From Molanna angustata (lineage: Eukaryota > Arthropoda > Insecta > Trichoptera > Molannidae), in NCBI GenBank assembly GCA_963576475.1, contig OY754982.1:12550546-12614545 (forward strand): 64,000 nucleotides of DNA, written 5' to 3'. Below, one piece after another: positions 20,008 through 32,786 of this stretch. Within the stretch, counting starts at the first letter, position 1, and each line of letters opens with the position of its first letter. The notes under the pieces were generated by a model. That model ran no database searches. It was not told the DNA's origin and saw nothing but the letters and a program-made list of their open reading frames with translations. The position numbers and the translations under genes were made by a program.

Positions 20008-21102
20008 ATACATTGGAGTCATCAGGATCGTTCTTCAAAATGGTGCCTAGAAAATCTAGAAGTTTGCTGGTCTTGATTTGCTCGATAGTCATTTTGCAAT
20101 CGTCACAGATCCACGGCAGACAAAGTGAGAGGAGACGTAAGGATAAACCCAACGGACCCCTTCTACACACGCACCGCTCTAATATTTGCGACATTTCCGA
20201 CAGAAATTCAAAAGTCCATTGTTACTGCGAAGAAAACCAAGCAGCGCAGAATGCGAGCAAAGCCGATTGCTGGATATTTAATGGCGGATTACCATACGAA
20301 GATCCCATATGGATGGCTTTCTCGTCTCAAACAAATCTAATCGAGCTAAACTTTAATGTAAGGGCGGACGGGGGCCTAAGTTTTGTACCCACAAAAGCAA
20401 TCAAGTTTCTGAGATACTTGAGAACACTGACAATCAAATATGCTAACATCGACGAAGTGACACCTTTCGCCTTCGCAAACTCCACATCTCTCAAAGAGAT
20501 ATCGCTAACAAGAAACAAAGTGATGGAATTAAAGGAATACGCCTTCGCTAGTTTATATAACCTGACACAACTTAATTTGGACGACAACAAGATAACGGAG
20601 ATAAGGAGAGACACTTTCGTTGATTTACCCGTCCTCCACAAACTTTACATAACCAACAACAATATCAGTGTCCTACACGATGGCGTCTTCAAGCAACTTT
20701 CCCAACTATCCGACTTGGATCTCGACAAGAACAGTATCGCGTTTTTGACTAGGGAAACGTTCGAGGGTCTCGCCAACCTGAAGAAACTGGATCTGAGAAA
20801 CAACAGGCTGTCGATGCTCGGAGAATTGACGTTCGCCGAACTGTGGAACCTGCAAGAGTTGCTCTTGGACCAGAACGCGCTTCAGTACATCGCCGAGCGC
20901 GCCTTCGACGGACTCTCCCAATTGAAAAAGTTGTCGATGAGTGAAAACCGTCTGACCTCGTTAACTAGTGGCCTTTTTGAAGGTGTCAGGGGCATGACCT
21001 CCTTGGACTTGAGACACAACGACCTTGAGACGCTGACCTTCGAGAACATTCGCCCTGTCATCGACAACCTGAAGAATTATTCCAGCTTCATCTATTTAGA
21101 GG
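20008..21102 (+). CDS. Con: Connectin-like leucine-rich-repeat cell-adhesion protein, internal exon containing the start codon
   Basis: The exon is bounded by a T-rich tract plus CAG (acceptor, exon from 20008) and GG|GTAAGT (donor after 21102, phase 1). The first ATG is at 20040, giving 354 codons. Residues 1-27 form a signal peptide with hydrophobic core LLVLICSIVIL. C50, C61, C63 and C77 form an N-terminal cysteine cap. About eight to ten 24-residue LRRs follow (from about 125 to 345), with LxxLxLxxNxI cores such as LTQLNLDDNKI and LKKLDLRNNRL. The NICDISDRNSK...CYCEE start, the FVPTKAI segment and the PVIDNLKN end recall insect Connectin, a secreted, GPI-anchored homophilic adhesion molecule of muscle and motor neurons. 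The C-terminal exon with the anchor signal was not found. Codons are more G/C-rich than the surroundings. Another LRR adhesion protein (Capricious/Chaoptin class) is the alternative. Confidence 0.75.
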
Positions 21103-21954
21103 GTAAGTTTACACATTGTTAATAGTTGGCAACTTTTCGTCAGAAAAGTTTTAGCCGTAAAAGTTTTCTCATCTTGTATTTTTCGTCACGATCGAATCTA
21201 TCTATTTACTGACAGATCTCTAGGAAAATAGACTAAAACCATCTAGTCTACCCTCGTTTAAGATAACAATTGTATTAAAAAATTACACCACTTCTGAGTA
21301 ATTTAATGTTTACTTGTACTAAATTAAAATACTCAAATGTGGTATAAACAATTTTTTTTATTTAAATTTATTAATTTAACAAGCCACAAAGTGAAAGCTG
21401 CTCAGTATCAAGATATCATAAAATAAAAAAATAAATACATTATTTCGTTCCTTCATCTCAACATTATTCTACATACTTATAATAAAAATAACAATCAAAT
21501 TTTTAAAGCGTGCGTCGTTATATGGAAAAAGATCATTCCATATATTTTTATACCCATTTTATTAACTTTTCTGTCGGTACATGAATTTCGCAATCGATTT
21601 TAAACTAACTTGCCGACCAGTTAGAGCTGTGAAACATTCAGAATTTGTATATTAGCCCGATAACAATGCGATAACAAAACAATAATGACATCAGGTATTA
21701 AGGCATATTACATTTGTTGTTTTGATTTAGGTAACAAAAATATTACATGTTTATAAACAATCTAAAACATAAAGCCATGAATACAAAACTATGTAAGTAA
21801 TCCAAAGCACAGGGCCGGATAAACGTGTTTTTGCGCCCGTAGCATTATATTTGAAACCGCCCCCACCCTACATTTTTCTTTTAATTTTAAACGTAGAACA
21901 ATTTTATATTATTTCAAATTACATCGGGTCTAAAATGAAAAATCATTGACATTT
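21103..21954. other. Presumed intron, nothing recognised
   Basis: It begins with a strong donor, GTAAGT. AT-rich and without repeats I could identify. Confidence 0.5.
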
Positions 21955-22025
21955 TTTTACATACACACCATCACGCCGAGCCTCTTTCTGAGAACGCAAA
22001 GAGAACCGAGCGCCATACCTGCGGA
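21955..22025 (-). mobile_element. RTE-like LINE 3' tip
   Basis: ACCATCACGCCG...GAGAACCGAGCGCCATAC matches the 3' terminus of the family seen at 26247, 56625 and 58590. Confidence 0.55.
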
Positions 22026-22344
22026 TTTTTTATTTATATAATATAATTAACATTTTAGGATTTAAAGCGCCCTTTTTAAGATAACCGCCCTGATTGCTTG
22101 TTCCTTGTTGTTCTATAATTTAACCGGTCCTGCCAAAACATAACATGTTCTTTTTTATTTTTATTTATTAAAAATTTTAAGAAATTTAAAACGTAGGTAC
22201 CTACACTTATACGTAAGTACAAGAAGTAAAACACCGCCATGTTTTCCTATACTAATCGGGCATTGGTTTTATTTTGTAATATATTATAGGTACCTAATAT
22301 AAATAATTTATACAGCGCCGTTTAATGATTCAAAGAGTGCTTAT
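22026..22344. other. AT-rich spacer, nothing recognised
   Basis: No coding frame or repeat was seen. Confidence 0.45.
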
Positions 22345-22560
22345 ACTATGTCTACTGTTGCTCTACGAAACAAAGCTGTTTTCAGTTCTTTAGAAAAAGT
22401 GCTCTTGCTTTGTGCACCGCGGTCATCTAGAGGCAATCTATTCCACTTTATAGGACCACTCATACTAAAGCATCGATCATAGTACGCCGCTTAGTTGGTT
22501 TTGTCCAACTCCTTTTGGGAGTCGTCACTCTGTGATCCAGTTGAGTGTGAGATGCCTCCT
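22345..22560 (-). pseudogene. LINE C-terminal fragment (ALFRR family)
   Basis: Minus-strand coding text ends ELKTALFRRATVDIV. Upstream words match the copy at 36240-36440. This is the end of a CR1/Jockey-type ORF2. Confidence 0.55.
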
Positions 22561-22657
22561 AGATAACTCTTTTCTCTGACACATCTATTGAATGTATTAA
22601 CTGTTTTATACGTTTGATATTGGCAGTATGAATGTGAATTTTTTTATAATAATACCT

Positions 22658-22803
22658 AACAATAATATTTTTTTTGTGTTGTACACTTAACTCCGTTGCA
22701 CACAGAGTTTGTAAGTGAACTTCAGACGAAGGAGAGGTACTCTCCGAAACCGGTCGAGTTATCGACGGAGTTAAGTGTGCAACACAAAAAAAAATATTAT
22801 TGT
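22658..22803. mobile_element. MITE with 39-bp inverted ends
   Basis: Arms 22658-22696 and 22765-22803 are complementary apart from one indel and one substitution. The 68-bp centre contains ACGAAGGAGAG and CTCCGAAACCGGTCGAG, a motif pair repeated with variation in other hairpins of this window (50288-50546, 57572-57680). Confidence 0.8.
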
Positions 22804-23844
22804 TATTATTTTGAATATGGCACACAAATTAAGTTTTCATAATAATTATAAAATTGAATTTTTTATTTAATTTTTCGTTTCAACACAAAGAAAACTTTGA
22901 AAAGTGTGTCCTCGATTTTTTTTATTAACTTTTTCTTGTTTATACGCTCCATTGTATCGATGTTCAACAAAATTAAACCCCCCTCTTCAGCTTTGATGCA
23001 GTAAAGCGTCCTCTATCTATTCAATTTGCGTTTGGTCCAAGTCAAAAACTTCAATAGGTAATTGCACAAACGTTGCAGCTTAAATAAATAAAGAAAGGCT
23101 ACGTTTTTTTGTACTACAAGGATATAAAAGGCCTCGTGGGATATGGGTGGGTATAGATATGTACCTATTTTATCCCATCTACAACCAGATAAATTACCTG
23201 AGTTTTTTTTATCCTGCATTCTAATGTGTTTGTTTATGGTCGAATAAGTAAAATGTAACGAACAGCGTCTATTGTGAGCCGAGAATGGCTTAATCCGTAT
23301 GCGATAGCCCAAGCATTTTTTTATTCCTACAAAGTGAAATGAACGCACGCCACATTGGGTTATTATTTATTGCTTACGGTGCATGTGACGCCACTTTTTT
23401 CTGGTTTCATTATTACGGTACATCTAGCGGAGTATTTTTTGTTGTTACGAAACAAAAACACTCGGGATGCACCCTCAAATGTGCTACTTAATGTCTTTTA
23501 TATTTGAATATTTAAAAAATATGGGTTTGATTAAATATGTACAATTTTTTGGTATGTAATTCAATATAAAATTATCATGTTGTCATGCTGATTTGTCTCG
23601 GAATATGCTTTTTGTTTGGTTAACTAAGGATAGCGGGATAGGTCAACAGTTTATTTCTCAGTAGTAGTGTGAATTTTTAATTCATATAATACAAATTTGA
23701 TTCCTATCTCTAAAAAAAATTATTCGTGGATATCCAGACACGTTTCTTTAAATGTATTTTTTATGTTTTGTTTCATATCTCTATATTATTTCAGGTACAT
23801 GGTCATATATTAATTTTATACATACAACGAATTTTAACAATTTT
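22804..23844. other. AT-rich spacer, nothing recognised
   Basis: The longest frame (111 codons on minus, 23013-23348) lacks domain character and codon bias, so it was not called. Confidence 0.5.
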
Positions 23845-24477
23845 GAATTTTATTTATTTATTTAAATCCACATAAACAATACAGAATAAATAAAAAAAAT
23901 AAATAAACATTTATTGAGACGAAAAGAAGTTACATATATACAAAAACCTAGACATATAAAAACAAATATAAAGAAAAACAACCTTTCCGACTCAAAAGGA
24001 CCATACTCAGCTATGTTGCAGGAAGACAAGCCCACCTGCAGCTGATTTTCAGCATGATTAGCACTATTGCTTCTGTATTAGAATACGAGGTCTACTTTAT
24101 TTATATGCAGATACAAAAAAAAATACAAAAAATGCTAAAAAAAAACACATATTATATACATATACGCACATACAGAATAGGTAACAATAATTCAATAGTG
24201 CAACAATAGTACAATTTACTATATAAATTTTACAATTTATAATATGTTGGAACTGACAAAATGTTTCAAGTGGACACTCATTAATATTAACATGAACAGA
24301 ATCGGTTATGATGTTAGTTGTTTCAGAAACCATAATTGAAAACAGTTTGAATCTGAAACTGAACTCGTCACCTACTTTACTATCGCAGAAATGAAAACAA
24401 AGTCTTAAAGCCTGATTACTTTATTTTTTAATGATTATTTAATAAACAGGTTTCTTCTTTTCTGAAAATATCAAAAT
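23845..24477. other. AT-rich, possible LINE 3' end on minus
   Basis: A TTTA run at 23849-23863 and AAATAAATAAACATTTATTGA at about 23898 look like a TAAA-type 3' tail followed by UTR. No coding end could be read. Confidence 0.3.
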
Positions 24478-24745
24478 AAAATTTTCAATGAATGATGAAC
24501 GTCTGACAAAAAAATATACATGGGTGTAAAAGATGGAGTGAATAGCAGAGGTCGCCCCAAAAAGGTATAGCATGACCATGTGAATGATATTTTTAAAGAA
24601 GAAAATATAAGAAGCTTGAAAAATCGACGACCATGTATAAGACGATGCATAGATGTAAAGGAAGCTAGGAATGTATTCAAAAATAGTGGAGTATGGCGCT
24701 CGGTTCTCTCTGCTTACCCCGTAAGGGATATGGCGTGATAATAAT
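24478..24745 (+). pseudogene. RTE-like LINE 3' end
   Basis: Plus-strand text encodes broken [23 protein letters not shown] and RRCIDVKEARNVF, ending with GCGCTCGGTTCTCTCTGCTT and GGCGTGAT. This matches the C-terminal [15 protein letters not shown] region of the same family elsewhere. Stops and shifts are present. It has the original short ATATACATGGG text where the 26.4-kb copy carries a giant (AT)n. Confidence 0.7.
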
Positions 24746-24837
24746 GTATATAATTATTCAATAGATGGCGTTACCAAAAAGGTTCTTGGTTACTTCATAG
24801 ATGACGATGATATTTTTCAGCTTATTCTCAAATGAAA

Positions 24838-25115
24838 GGATTTTGAAGAATAACATTTAGACTTTCATAAATTGGATTGATAGGAAACTTAATAAAAAGG
24901 CATAATTAGTGAACGTTGCGCAAGCACCCAAAATGATCACGTAAACCAACCGATGCAATGACAGTTCATAAACCCTGTAGGTGCCTTGATCTCCTGGCTA
25001 TTCCAACCTGTTATATTCCAACTTTCAGAAGTCTCTATTGAGATTTTTTTTTCATTTGCGTATCTACCATTGATTCCCGACAGGGAAAAAATTTAAAGTT
25101 TGCTTACCTATGTAT
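24838..25115 (+). mobile_element. Inverted-repeat family 5, decayed copy
   Basis: GGCATAATTAGTGAACGTTG, GATCACGTAAACCAACCGATG and CCCTGTAGGTGCCTTGAT match 52133-52240 and 63165-63250. It ends with the TTCCCGACAGGGAAAAAAT flank. Confidence 0.6.
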
Positions 25116-26145
25116 GTGCAACTACAAACATATTAAAAATTATTTTAAAAACTTAATATAAACACCTCACTATGCAATAAAAACAGTCATAGGGGGTGCC
25201 TTATTAGTTTGCTTATTTTAAAATTAATCTCTATTGATTGTGTAATGAATGAAATTTGATTTACATTGTTTCAATTTCATATTGACTCGCCGTATGAAAC
25301 GTATGAAAAACAATAAAATTTTGAATAATCTAATAAAATAGAACACATTTACAGTATGTAACTAGCCCGATGATGGAATAGTTAGCTTCGAAATCAGCCA
25401 AAGATTAAAATATATACTACAGAAACTCGTTTAAAGACAACGCCAACTCGTTTTTTACTGGTTACAAAATACATCTCTATTTTTATAATATAATTTAATC
25501 TACTACAAAAGGATAATATTAAAATATTAAATTTGTATCACCAAAAATATTTTTACTTTACGTTTAAATTAATATGACTAAATTAATGTGTCTCAGCTTT
25601 TATTGTATTCGAATCGAAAAATATACAAAAGTATTCTAACATTCTGTGGGACGTATTATATTAAATAATCATATATTATAATATGATTTCTTTAGCTGTA
25701 TTGTCTTTTCCTGCTACCCCAACTGAATCTGGGGGTTGTGTGTGTATCCCCTCCCAAATTTATTGTGTAGAACTTGACAAAAATATTACATGTGCGCATT
25801 GTAAAATACACCCCTTAGCATTAATGTCGGTATGAAGGCATATACGCAGTATCAAGTTTCTTCCCCGTTCGTCCTTTCTTCTTGTTTTATTTAACGTAAA
25901 CATTGCCATAAGAGTAATTGTTTATTTTACATGTCACACAAAGGGTACCCCACTAATTCAATATAAAATGCGACGCCCCGGAGTGAGATTACGTTTTTGA
26001 ATAAAAACTAAAATGTTTAAGGTCGGGCTGTGAATTTGATGTATTTATTACTAGTTTGGTTAAATTATCATCCACACATATCAAATATAACGTGTTTTTA
26101 TCGTATTTTTTAAGGCATCGAATCTTAAATAAACAAATACATACC
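25116..26145. other. AT-rich spacer
   Basis: GCCCGATGATGGAATAGTTA and TTCGAAATCAGCC at about 25366-25400 resemble the MITE centre motif of 22728-22757, but the arms were not resolved. Otherwise nothing was recognised. Confidence 0.4.
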
Positions 26146-26222
26146 CACTATCACGCCATGTCCCTTATGGTGTAAGCAGTGAGAACCGAGCGCCATACTC
26201 CTCTATTTTCGAACACATTTCT
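26146..26222 (-). mobile_element. RTE-like LINE 3' tip
   Basis: CATGTCCCTTATGGTGTAAG...GAGAACCGAGCGCCATACTC repeats the terminus of the next copy, giving two 3' ends in tandem. Confidence 0.65.
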
Positions 26223-26246
26223 AGCTTAAATAAGATAACATAAAAA

Positions 26247-27420
<1,174 letters not shown>

Positions 27421-27664
27421 CAAACAGAAATGAAAAATTGACAAATACATATCGTAGCTAGGCGTTCAATACCGCGAATTCGACAATTTAAGTGAAATAG
27501 TTTTTTTTAAGATATCGGTACAGAATATTAAAATACGCGAATTTGTTAACAAAACATTCCCAAAATATTGTCCAAACTCCTAAAACGCCATATGGATTAA
27601 AACCGCGAATATGCATTCGGCGCTTTATAAATTTTATTCGGCCTCGTGTAAAATCTTGTTATTG
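27421..27664. other. AT-rich spacer
   Basis: Nothing was recognised. Confidence 0.4.
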
Positions 27665-27667
27665 TTA

Positions 27668-28483
27668 AACCTCCACTACACTACTCGCGAAGTTGATCGA
27701 AGATAGGCGAATACGATAGTGTGGAGAGGCACTTCGCCTTACTTCGTCCAACCTCGGCTCGCCTCGGGCGACCTCCGTTTGTTGTCGGTTTTTGCGCCCG
27801 AGTCAAAGGACTCGAAGTTGCACGAAGTGCCTCTCTACACTACTCGGCTAACTTCAGGTCGCTTCAATGCGTTTTCGTGAGTTCATCACTGCATATGCGT
27901 GCTAGAAATTATTTTTTATTAATTTTTTCACACGACTCGATTATGAGTGGTAAACAGTAGTCGCAGGAGCAAATTCTGTTGTACCTGGAAACATTGCAAG
28001 TGGAGCCAATTATTTGGAACCCAAATGAAAGTGGTCACAAGGACAAGAAGAAAATAAATGATGCTTGAGTGCGTATCCAGGACACCTAAGATGTACCCGT
28101 AGAAGAATTGAAGAAAAAGAATGATTCGCTTTTTGTTACATACGGGGGCTACTGTAGAAAAAATGAAGCTTCAATCAAAAGAAGCAAAAAAGCTTCAAAA
28201 GAAGCTTCTTCTGCGTTGCAATCATCCACCATCTTCTTTTTCTCTATTTATTTTTAATTTTCTTCGAGTAATAAATACTAACGTAGTTATTATACGCGAG
28301 AGTGTAGGTACATTGCAACGGCAGCTGCCACTTGAACATTATCCATGACGCGTTGCGTGCGAGCGCTGGCGGACAACTGAGTTCCTCGCGAAGTAGAACG
28401 AGTGTGTGGCGACGTACTTCGGACTTCGGTCAACTTTCCCGAATACTTCGTCTAGGAACTTCGCGAGTAGTGTAGTGGAGGTA
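27668..28483 (+). mobile_element. PIF/Harbinger-like non-autonomous element
   Basis: The ends are inverted: CTCCACTACACTACTCGCGA at about 27671 and its reverse complement at about 28459-28480, about 27 bp in all with the outermost base mismatched. TTA flanks both sides (27665-27667 and 28484-28486), the 3-bp TWA target duplication of Harbinger elements. An inner inverted repeat (AGAGGCACTTCG at about 27724 against CGAAGTGCCTCT at about 27820) and GC-rich sub-terminal sequence are present. It carries a decayed MADF-like frame. Confidence 0.75.
27943..28250 (+). pseudogene. MADF-domain protein remnant of a Harbinger-like element
   Basis: From ATG 27943 the frame reads MSGKQ-stop-SQEQILLYLETLQ, VEPIIWNPNESGHKDKKKIN, then VRIQDT and VPVEELKKKNDSLFVTY. 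This follows the MADF (Adf-1-type DNA-binding) pattern: L...E..P.LW......Y.....K..AW..I and VEELKKK...L...Y. Three in-frame stops (after GKQ, NDA and QDT) break it. PIF/Harbinger elements encode a Myb/MADF partner of the transposase, which fits the surrounding inverted ends. Confidence 0.7.
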
Positions 28484-28512
28484 TTACATTCGCGCTATCG
28501 AACGCCGAGCGA

Positions 28513-28580
28513 CGATATCATCATCATCATCATTGGCGCTACAGGCCCGTGCTGGCCCTGGCCTCCTACAGAATCCTTCA
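28513..28580 (-). mobile_element. LINE 3' tip with (TGA)n tail
   Basis: ATCATCATCATCATTGGCGC followed by CTGGCCCTGGCCTCCT matches the 3' ends at 48301 and 52855. Trinucleotide TGA-type tails are typical of RTE-group LINEs. Confidence 0.6.
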
Positions 28581-28984
28581 TAAACAAAAATAAAAATTAT
28601 AAAATAACTAATTTGGTAGTAAAAATAAATAACAAATACCTACATAAGAATTATAAAATTACAAATTTGGTCATAAGTGACTTTGGGAGCATCGTTTTAG
28701 TAGATTCTAAAGCTGGGTATAATAAGACTTTATATTGATTGGTAGTTAAGAAGTAATTTGTTTATAGGTGTCTTAGCCGTCCCTAATAGGATATCCCAGG
28801 AAGACGTGGTTTGTTTGTAATGTAGTAAGCAAAGAGAATTGAACGCCACACATATTACTATATTCTTGTTGATGAATACACGATTTATACGAGTAAATCT
28901 ACAAACTCATACTTCTCCTAAAAAAGCATAATATATGTTCTTATTCTAATGACAAACTAAGGTTTTCTTAAAAAAATATTGTAC
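28581..28984. other. AT-rich spacer
   Basis: ATTATAAAAT...AATTTGGT occurs twice at about 28595 and 28650, a short direct repeat. Otherwise unassigned. Confidence 0.4.
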
Positions 28985-29065
28985 ATAAAATGGTCGAGGT
29001 AGGATTCGAACCAGCTATGATGCGTTAGTTCAGCGGATTGCTGAACTAACGCATTACCTCTTTGT
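28985..29065 (-). mobile_element. tRNA-like SINE-1 head with palindromic anticodon arm
   Basis: GGTCGAGGTAGGATTCGAACC is the reverse complement of a SINE-1-type B box and acceptor 3' side. Where the anticodon arm should be, 29019-29053 is a perfect 15-bp inverted repeat (ATGCGTTAGTTCAGC and its reverse complement) around GGATT. Confidence 0.6.
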
Positions 29066-30011
29066 TACCAAATAACATAAGTAACTATTCGTAATATCAA
29101 TGTTAATTTTCTAATATCATTTTGCGGATGGGTCGATTTAATTTCAGAGCAGGTGGTGATGGTAATAGTGAATACCAGTAAAAAACCTTGCTTTCAACCT
29201 TAAATACTTGCCTTGTATCCGAATTTCTTTTTCATATTGATTACCTACATATGAATCATTTAACATTATTGATTTAATATATTTCACAGCGCCATACTTA
29301 TCACAAAGTTTGCGACAAATTTACGGACCTAATTATGTAAAAGGCGTTTCTGTTTTATTAAAATATGTGGACACAAAACAATGGTTCGGAGTACTAATTC
29401 AAAAAGGGGCAAAAATATAAGGAAATTTTATCCATTTTGTTAGATTTTTTATATGATATAATCAATGTGTTCGAGTATCCGATCATTATCAAAGAAAAAA
29501 TGTAATTTGTCGCAAGTAACGTGTAGAAGTAGGGTTGAACTGAACTTAATAATGATGATATAAGGCAAAAAAATGTATGATATGTGAGTTGAAGAATAAA
29601 AATGAAAAAAAAAATGAAATAATTAAATAATTTAGAACATTAATATTAAATTAATTTTACTTTTGTGACGAAACCTTCTTCGCTAAAACAACAGAAGCAC
29701 ATCTTTGAGCACACAATATCGACGAATTGATTGTTGCAATCAAACGAAATTCATCATTCATCAAAATCAAAAATGATGAGACCATTTGTTTTATTCTACA
29801 AATATTTATTATTTTTCATCGCAAGTTATTTCTTTCTACAAAGACATTATTAAGACTATGTAAAACGTGAATAATATTTACTTAAAACTGTAATACCCGA
29901 TTAGTACATACGTAAATGACGAGATACGAGGTGCATTTCAAAGACAATTACCTATACAAAAAAAAATATAAGTAGGTATCTATGTAGTTATAAGATAATA
30001 TAAAACATATG
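29066..30011. other. AT-rich spacer, nothing recognised
   Basis: No repeat match or coding frame was found. Confidence 0.5.
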
Positions 30012-30115
30012 TTTTCACAAATTAAAATTTGGTATAAATTTATTTTGTTAAAACCACTATGAATTCATAGGGGTTTAAACAAAATAAACTTGTACCAAAA
30101 TTTAATTTGTGAAAA
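30012..30115. repeat. 44-bp inverted repeat with palindromic loop
   Basis: Arms 30012-30055 and 30072-30115 pair with about four mismatches. The loop holds the perfect 14-bp palindrome CTATGAATTCATAG. Confidence 0.9.
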
Positions 30116-31519
30116 TATTTAAAATATGCCACAAAGTTATAGCAACGTATGAAGAAAAAAAAATAAAACATTTGCTTTTTTTTTAAATTTAATAAATACC
30201 ATAATTCTTTCGGAATTAATCATTTTTTTTTATTTAAATTTGTCATTTACAAATCGAGAACCCTGATTGCGTATATGTTTTTTATCATTCAAATAAATTT
30301 GAAATTATTTTATCGTTCAAATTAATAATATCAAACTTCTTATCGTTCACGATTTGAGTCAAAAAATTATGTTCATTTTCAATAAAATATTACTTTTTGA
30401 TTTGAAATCTGTAACTTTATCGCCTTGGAGTAGCGCCTTTTCGAATAAGTTATTACATTTGATCAAGTACTTTTCAGGAGGTGTAAATAATAATACATAC
30501 TTTGACTGTTTATGAATATATACATACTTGATATATGTTATCAAATAGAATTAACAAGGTTGTTTCATTATTAATTACTATTCTTGAATCTAGTCCATTT
30601 TAGGTGAAGGTTCCTTATTTTTTTTTTTTTGGAAAGACATTTTTTTTAATTAATTGACAAGTATATCCCCATATTTACTGGGAAAAATAAATCTAAGAGT
30701 TCCTACGCAATTTACCAAAAATAATGATCTACGTAATAATTACACAAAAAAAAATGTTTATCACAAGAGCTTGCTCGTAATTTAATATACACTATGGAAA
30801 TATTGGCATTTTTTTTAATCTTTCATTGTGTAAAGGAGAAACTCGTGTGTAATGAATCGTTATCATCAATTTCTCTGTGAGTGTCTCATGAAATAAATAA
30901 ATTAATCAATTGTCCGCTCCCTCATAACAACTTATTCACTACTTTTATAAAAAAAATAAGTGAATTTTAAAATACAATCATGTGAATCTTATTGAGGTTT
31001 ATTTTTAAATACTGATAATTATTGCGAAAACATCTACGAATCAAATAATATAAGAGACCAAACAAATGAGTGTGTCTTTCTCATCGGAGACATGGCGTGA
31101 TTGGTAAATTTATACTTGACATGTTCCTTAGTTGAGACAGACACTTGGAAAGTGTCACTTAAAGTTTCCACAATATAATATTATATCCTTAGCTGTAGGT
31201 GGGTACCTACATACTTACTGTGTTTACTGTGGGGATTAATTTATGAAGTTAAGTTTGTTCTGGTAATGATCGCTCAAGGAACAACTTCTCACTTATATAT
31301 CACTTAATAATCTCTTATATAGTTTCCACACTGTTTTTATCAAAAGCCATCTTTTAGTGTCACAAAATATAATACGTTTGGTATAGCAAATTACTGTTCC
31401 TCTTGTTTTTATAACTTCATGTTTCTTATTAGGGTAGGCCGAAAAATTATTAAACATATTTTCCGTTATTACTGGCACATTTGCAATGCTCATCAATTAT
31501 GCATAACATTTAGGTAATG
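30116..31519. other. AT-rich spacer
   Basis: A short RTE-like 3' tip (GGAGACATGGCGTGATTGG) may lie at about 31086 on plus. No coding sequence was seen. Confidence 0.4.
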
Positions 31520-31847
31520 TATGAAGATATATTTATTTATTTATTTATATATTTATTTATTTATATATATATAGAAATAAAATATAACAATTTACAATAC
31601 TTATAATAGCATACACAAAAAATATTTTATTCATATTACCCCCCAAAAAGAGCTTATACTCGTGGTTTGGGGGGGATTCCTATATAAACTAAAAATTAAT
31701 CTTCATTATCATAATTCATCAAAAATTAATAATGTACACAATATCAAAGAAAAATAAAGAACAGAAAAAAAACATGCAATTAAAATACAGAACAGAAAAA
31801 AACATGCAATTAAAATACATTAAATATTAAACAATTCCATTAAGAAG
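31520..31847 (-). other. LINE 3' UTR with TAAA/TATA tail
   Basis: A (TTTA)n-type run at 31530-31565 and A-rich UTR follow the LINE ORF end at 31848. A 29-bp segment (ACAGAACAGAAAAAAACATG type) is duplicated at about 31760 and 31790. Confidence 0.55.
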
Positions 31848-32215
31848 TTATAAAATAAAAAGAGACTTAACAGCATTTTTATAGCTTTCAAAATCAGTTG
31901 TATTTAATTTATATTTACCTGTCAGCTCATTAAACCATTTAACACCTTGGTGTGTATAATGGAGCTGGCCGGTAGTCGTTTTTAATAATCGTATATCAAG
32001 GTTTGTCTTTCTTCTTGGATGTTTTCTTGAATTAGAGGTTGGATATAAATTTCTTATGAAATGATCTTTAAATATCTGGTAAAGAGAGGCTCCTTTAAAT
32101 AGTGAATTTATGTTGAGAACATAAAAATCCTGATAAAGTTGGTTTGTTGGATAATCAAAAGGTTTCTTAAGGATGATTTTAACAATGGTGTTTTGGACTA
32201 TAATGTACTTGTTAC
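31848..32215 (-). pseudogene. LINE ORF2 C-terminal fragment
   Basis: On minus about 120 residues stay open: NTIVKIILKKPFDYPTNQLY, DFYVLNINSLFKGASLYQIF, RKHPRRKTNLDIRLLKTT, HYTHQGVKWFNELTG, and YKNAVKSLFIL before a stop at 31848. The QN..VK.ILKK...YPT..LY..F.VLNI..L pattern and the final W.N.L...... F...L are typical of CR1/Jockey-group reverse-transcriptase C-termini. The upstream catalytic part is absent. Confidence 0.7.
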
Positions 32216-32786
32216 AAGGAAATATTTATTCTTCAATAGAAAAAAATAATATTTAATAAGTAAATAAAGATTCTCATTCCAATTAAAATATAGGTACACC
32301 TTAGGAATAAAGGGTGGGCGATAATTGAAGGATGGTAAAAAAGATCCATCAGGCTGATACAATTCTCTAAGTTGTCTGTTAAAACATTGGTAAACTTGAC
32401 TATTGTTTAGATGACAATACTGTAATGTTATTATTAATGAAACACAATCAATTGGAATTATTTATAGCTGTTGTATATAATTTTCTGAATGAATTATTAA
32501 CACCGTCCGGTGTTACAACTTTTAATTTATTCTCTGACTAACTTGAATTCCCGTTATACTTTACACAGAAAAATTACAGTGGGAGATTTAAAACAAATTC
32601 AAATTCAGAACTAAAATAAAAAAATGTCAATTTTACAATTTACTACGAAAATATACTTTAACAAAGCTTTATAAAACCTTACAAACTCTTGCTTTCTTAT
32701 AGTTTTTTGTGAATATTCACAATCCGGGAAGGTCAGTTCGTATATCAAATATTTTATATAAATGTTCCATACTGTACAAATTAATG
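32216..32786. other. AT-rich spacer, possibly a further LINE remnant
   Basis: No domain could be read and no repeat ends were found. Confidence 0.4.

Noticed and set aside
20013..20039. Upstream start at 20013 for the LRR protein
   Set aside because: The codon is TTG, not ATG. The first ATG in frame is 20040, directly followed by a good signal peptide.
20327..21067. Minus-strand frames opposite the LRR exon
   Set aside because: They are shadows of the plus-strand coding exon.
23013..23348. 111-codon minus-strand ORF
   Set aside because: No domain, codon bias or context supports coding. The length is compatible with chance.
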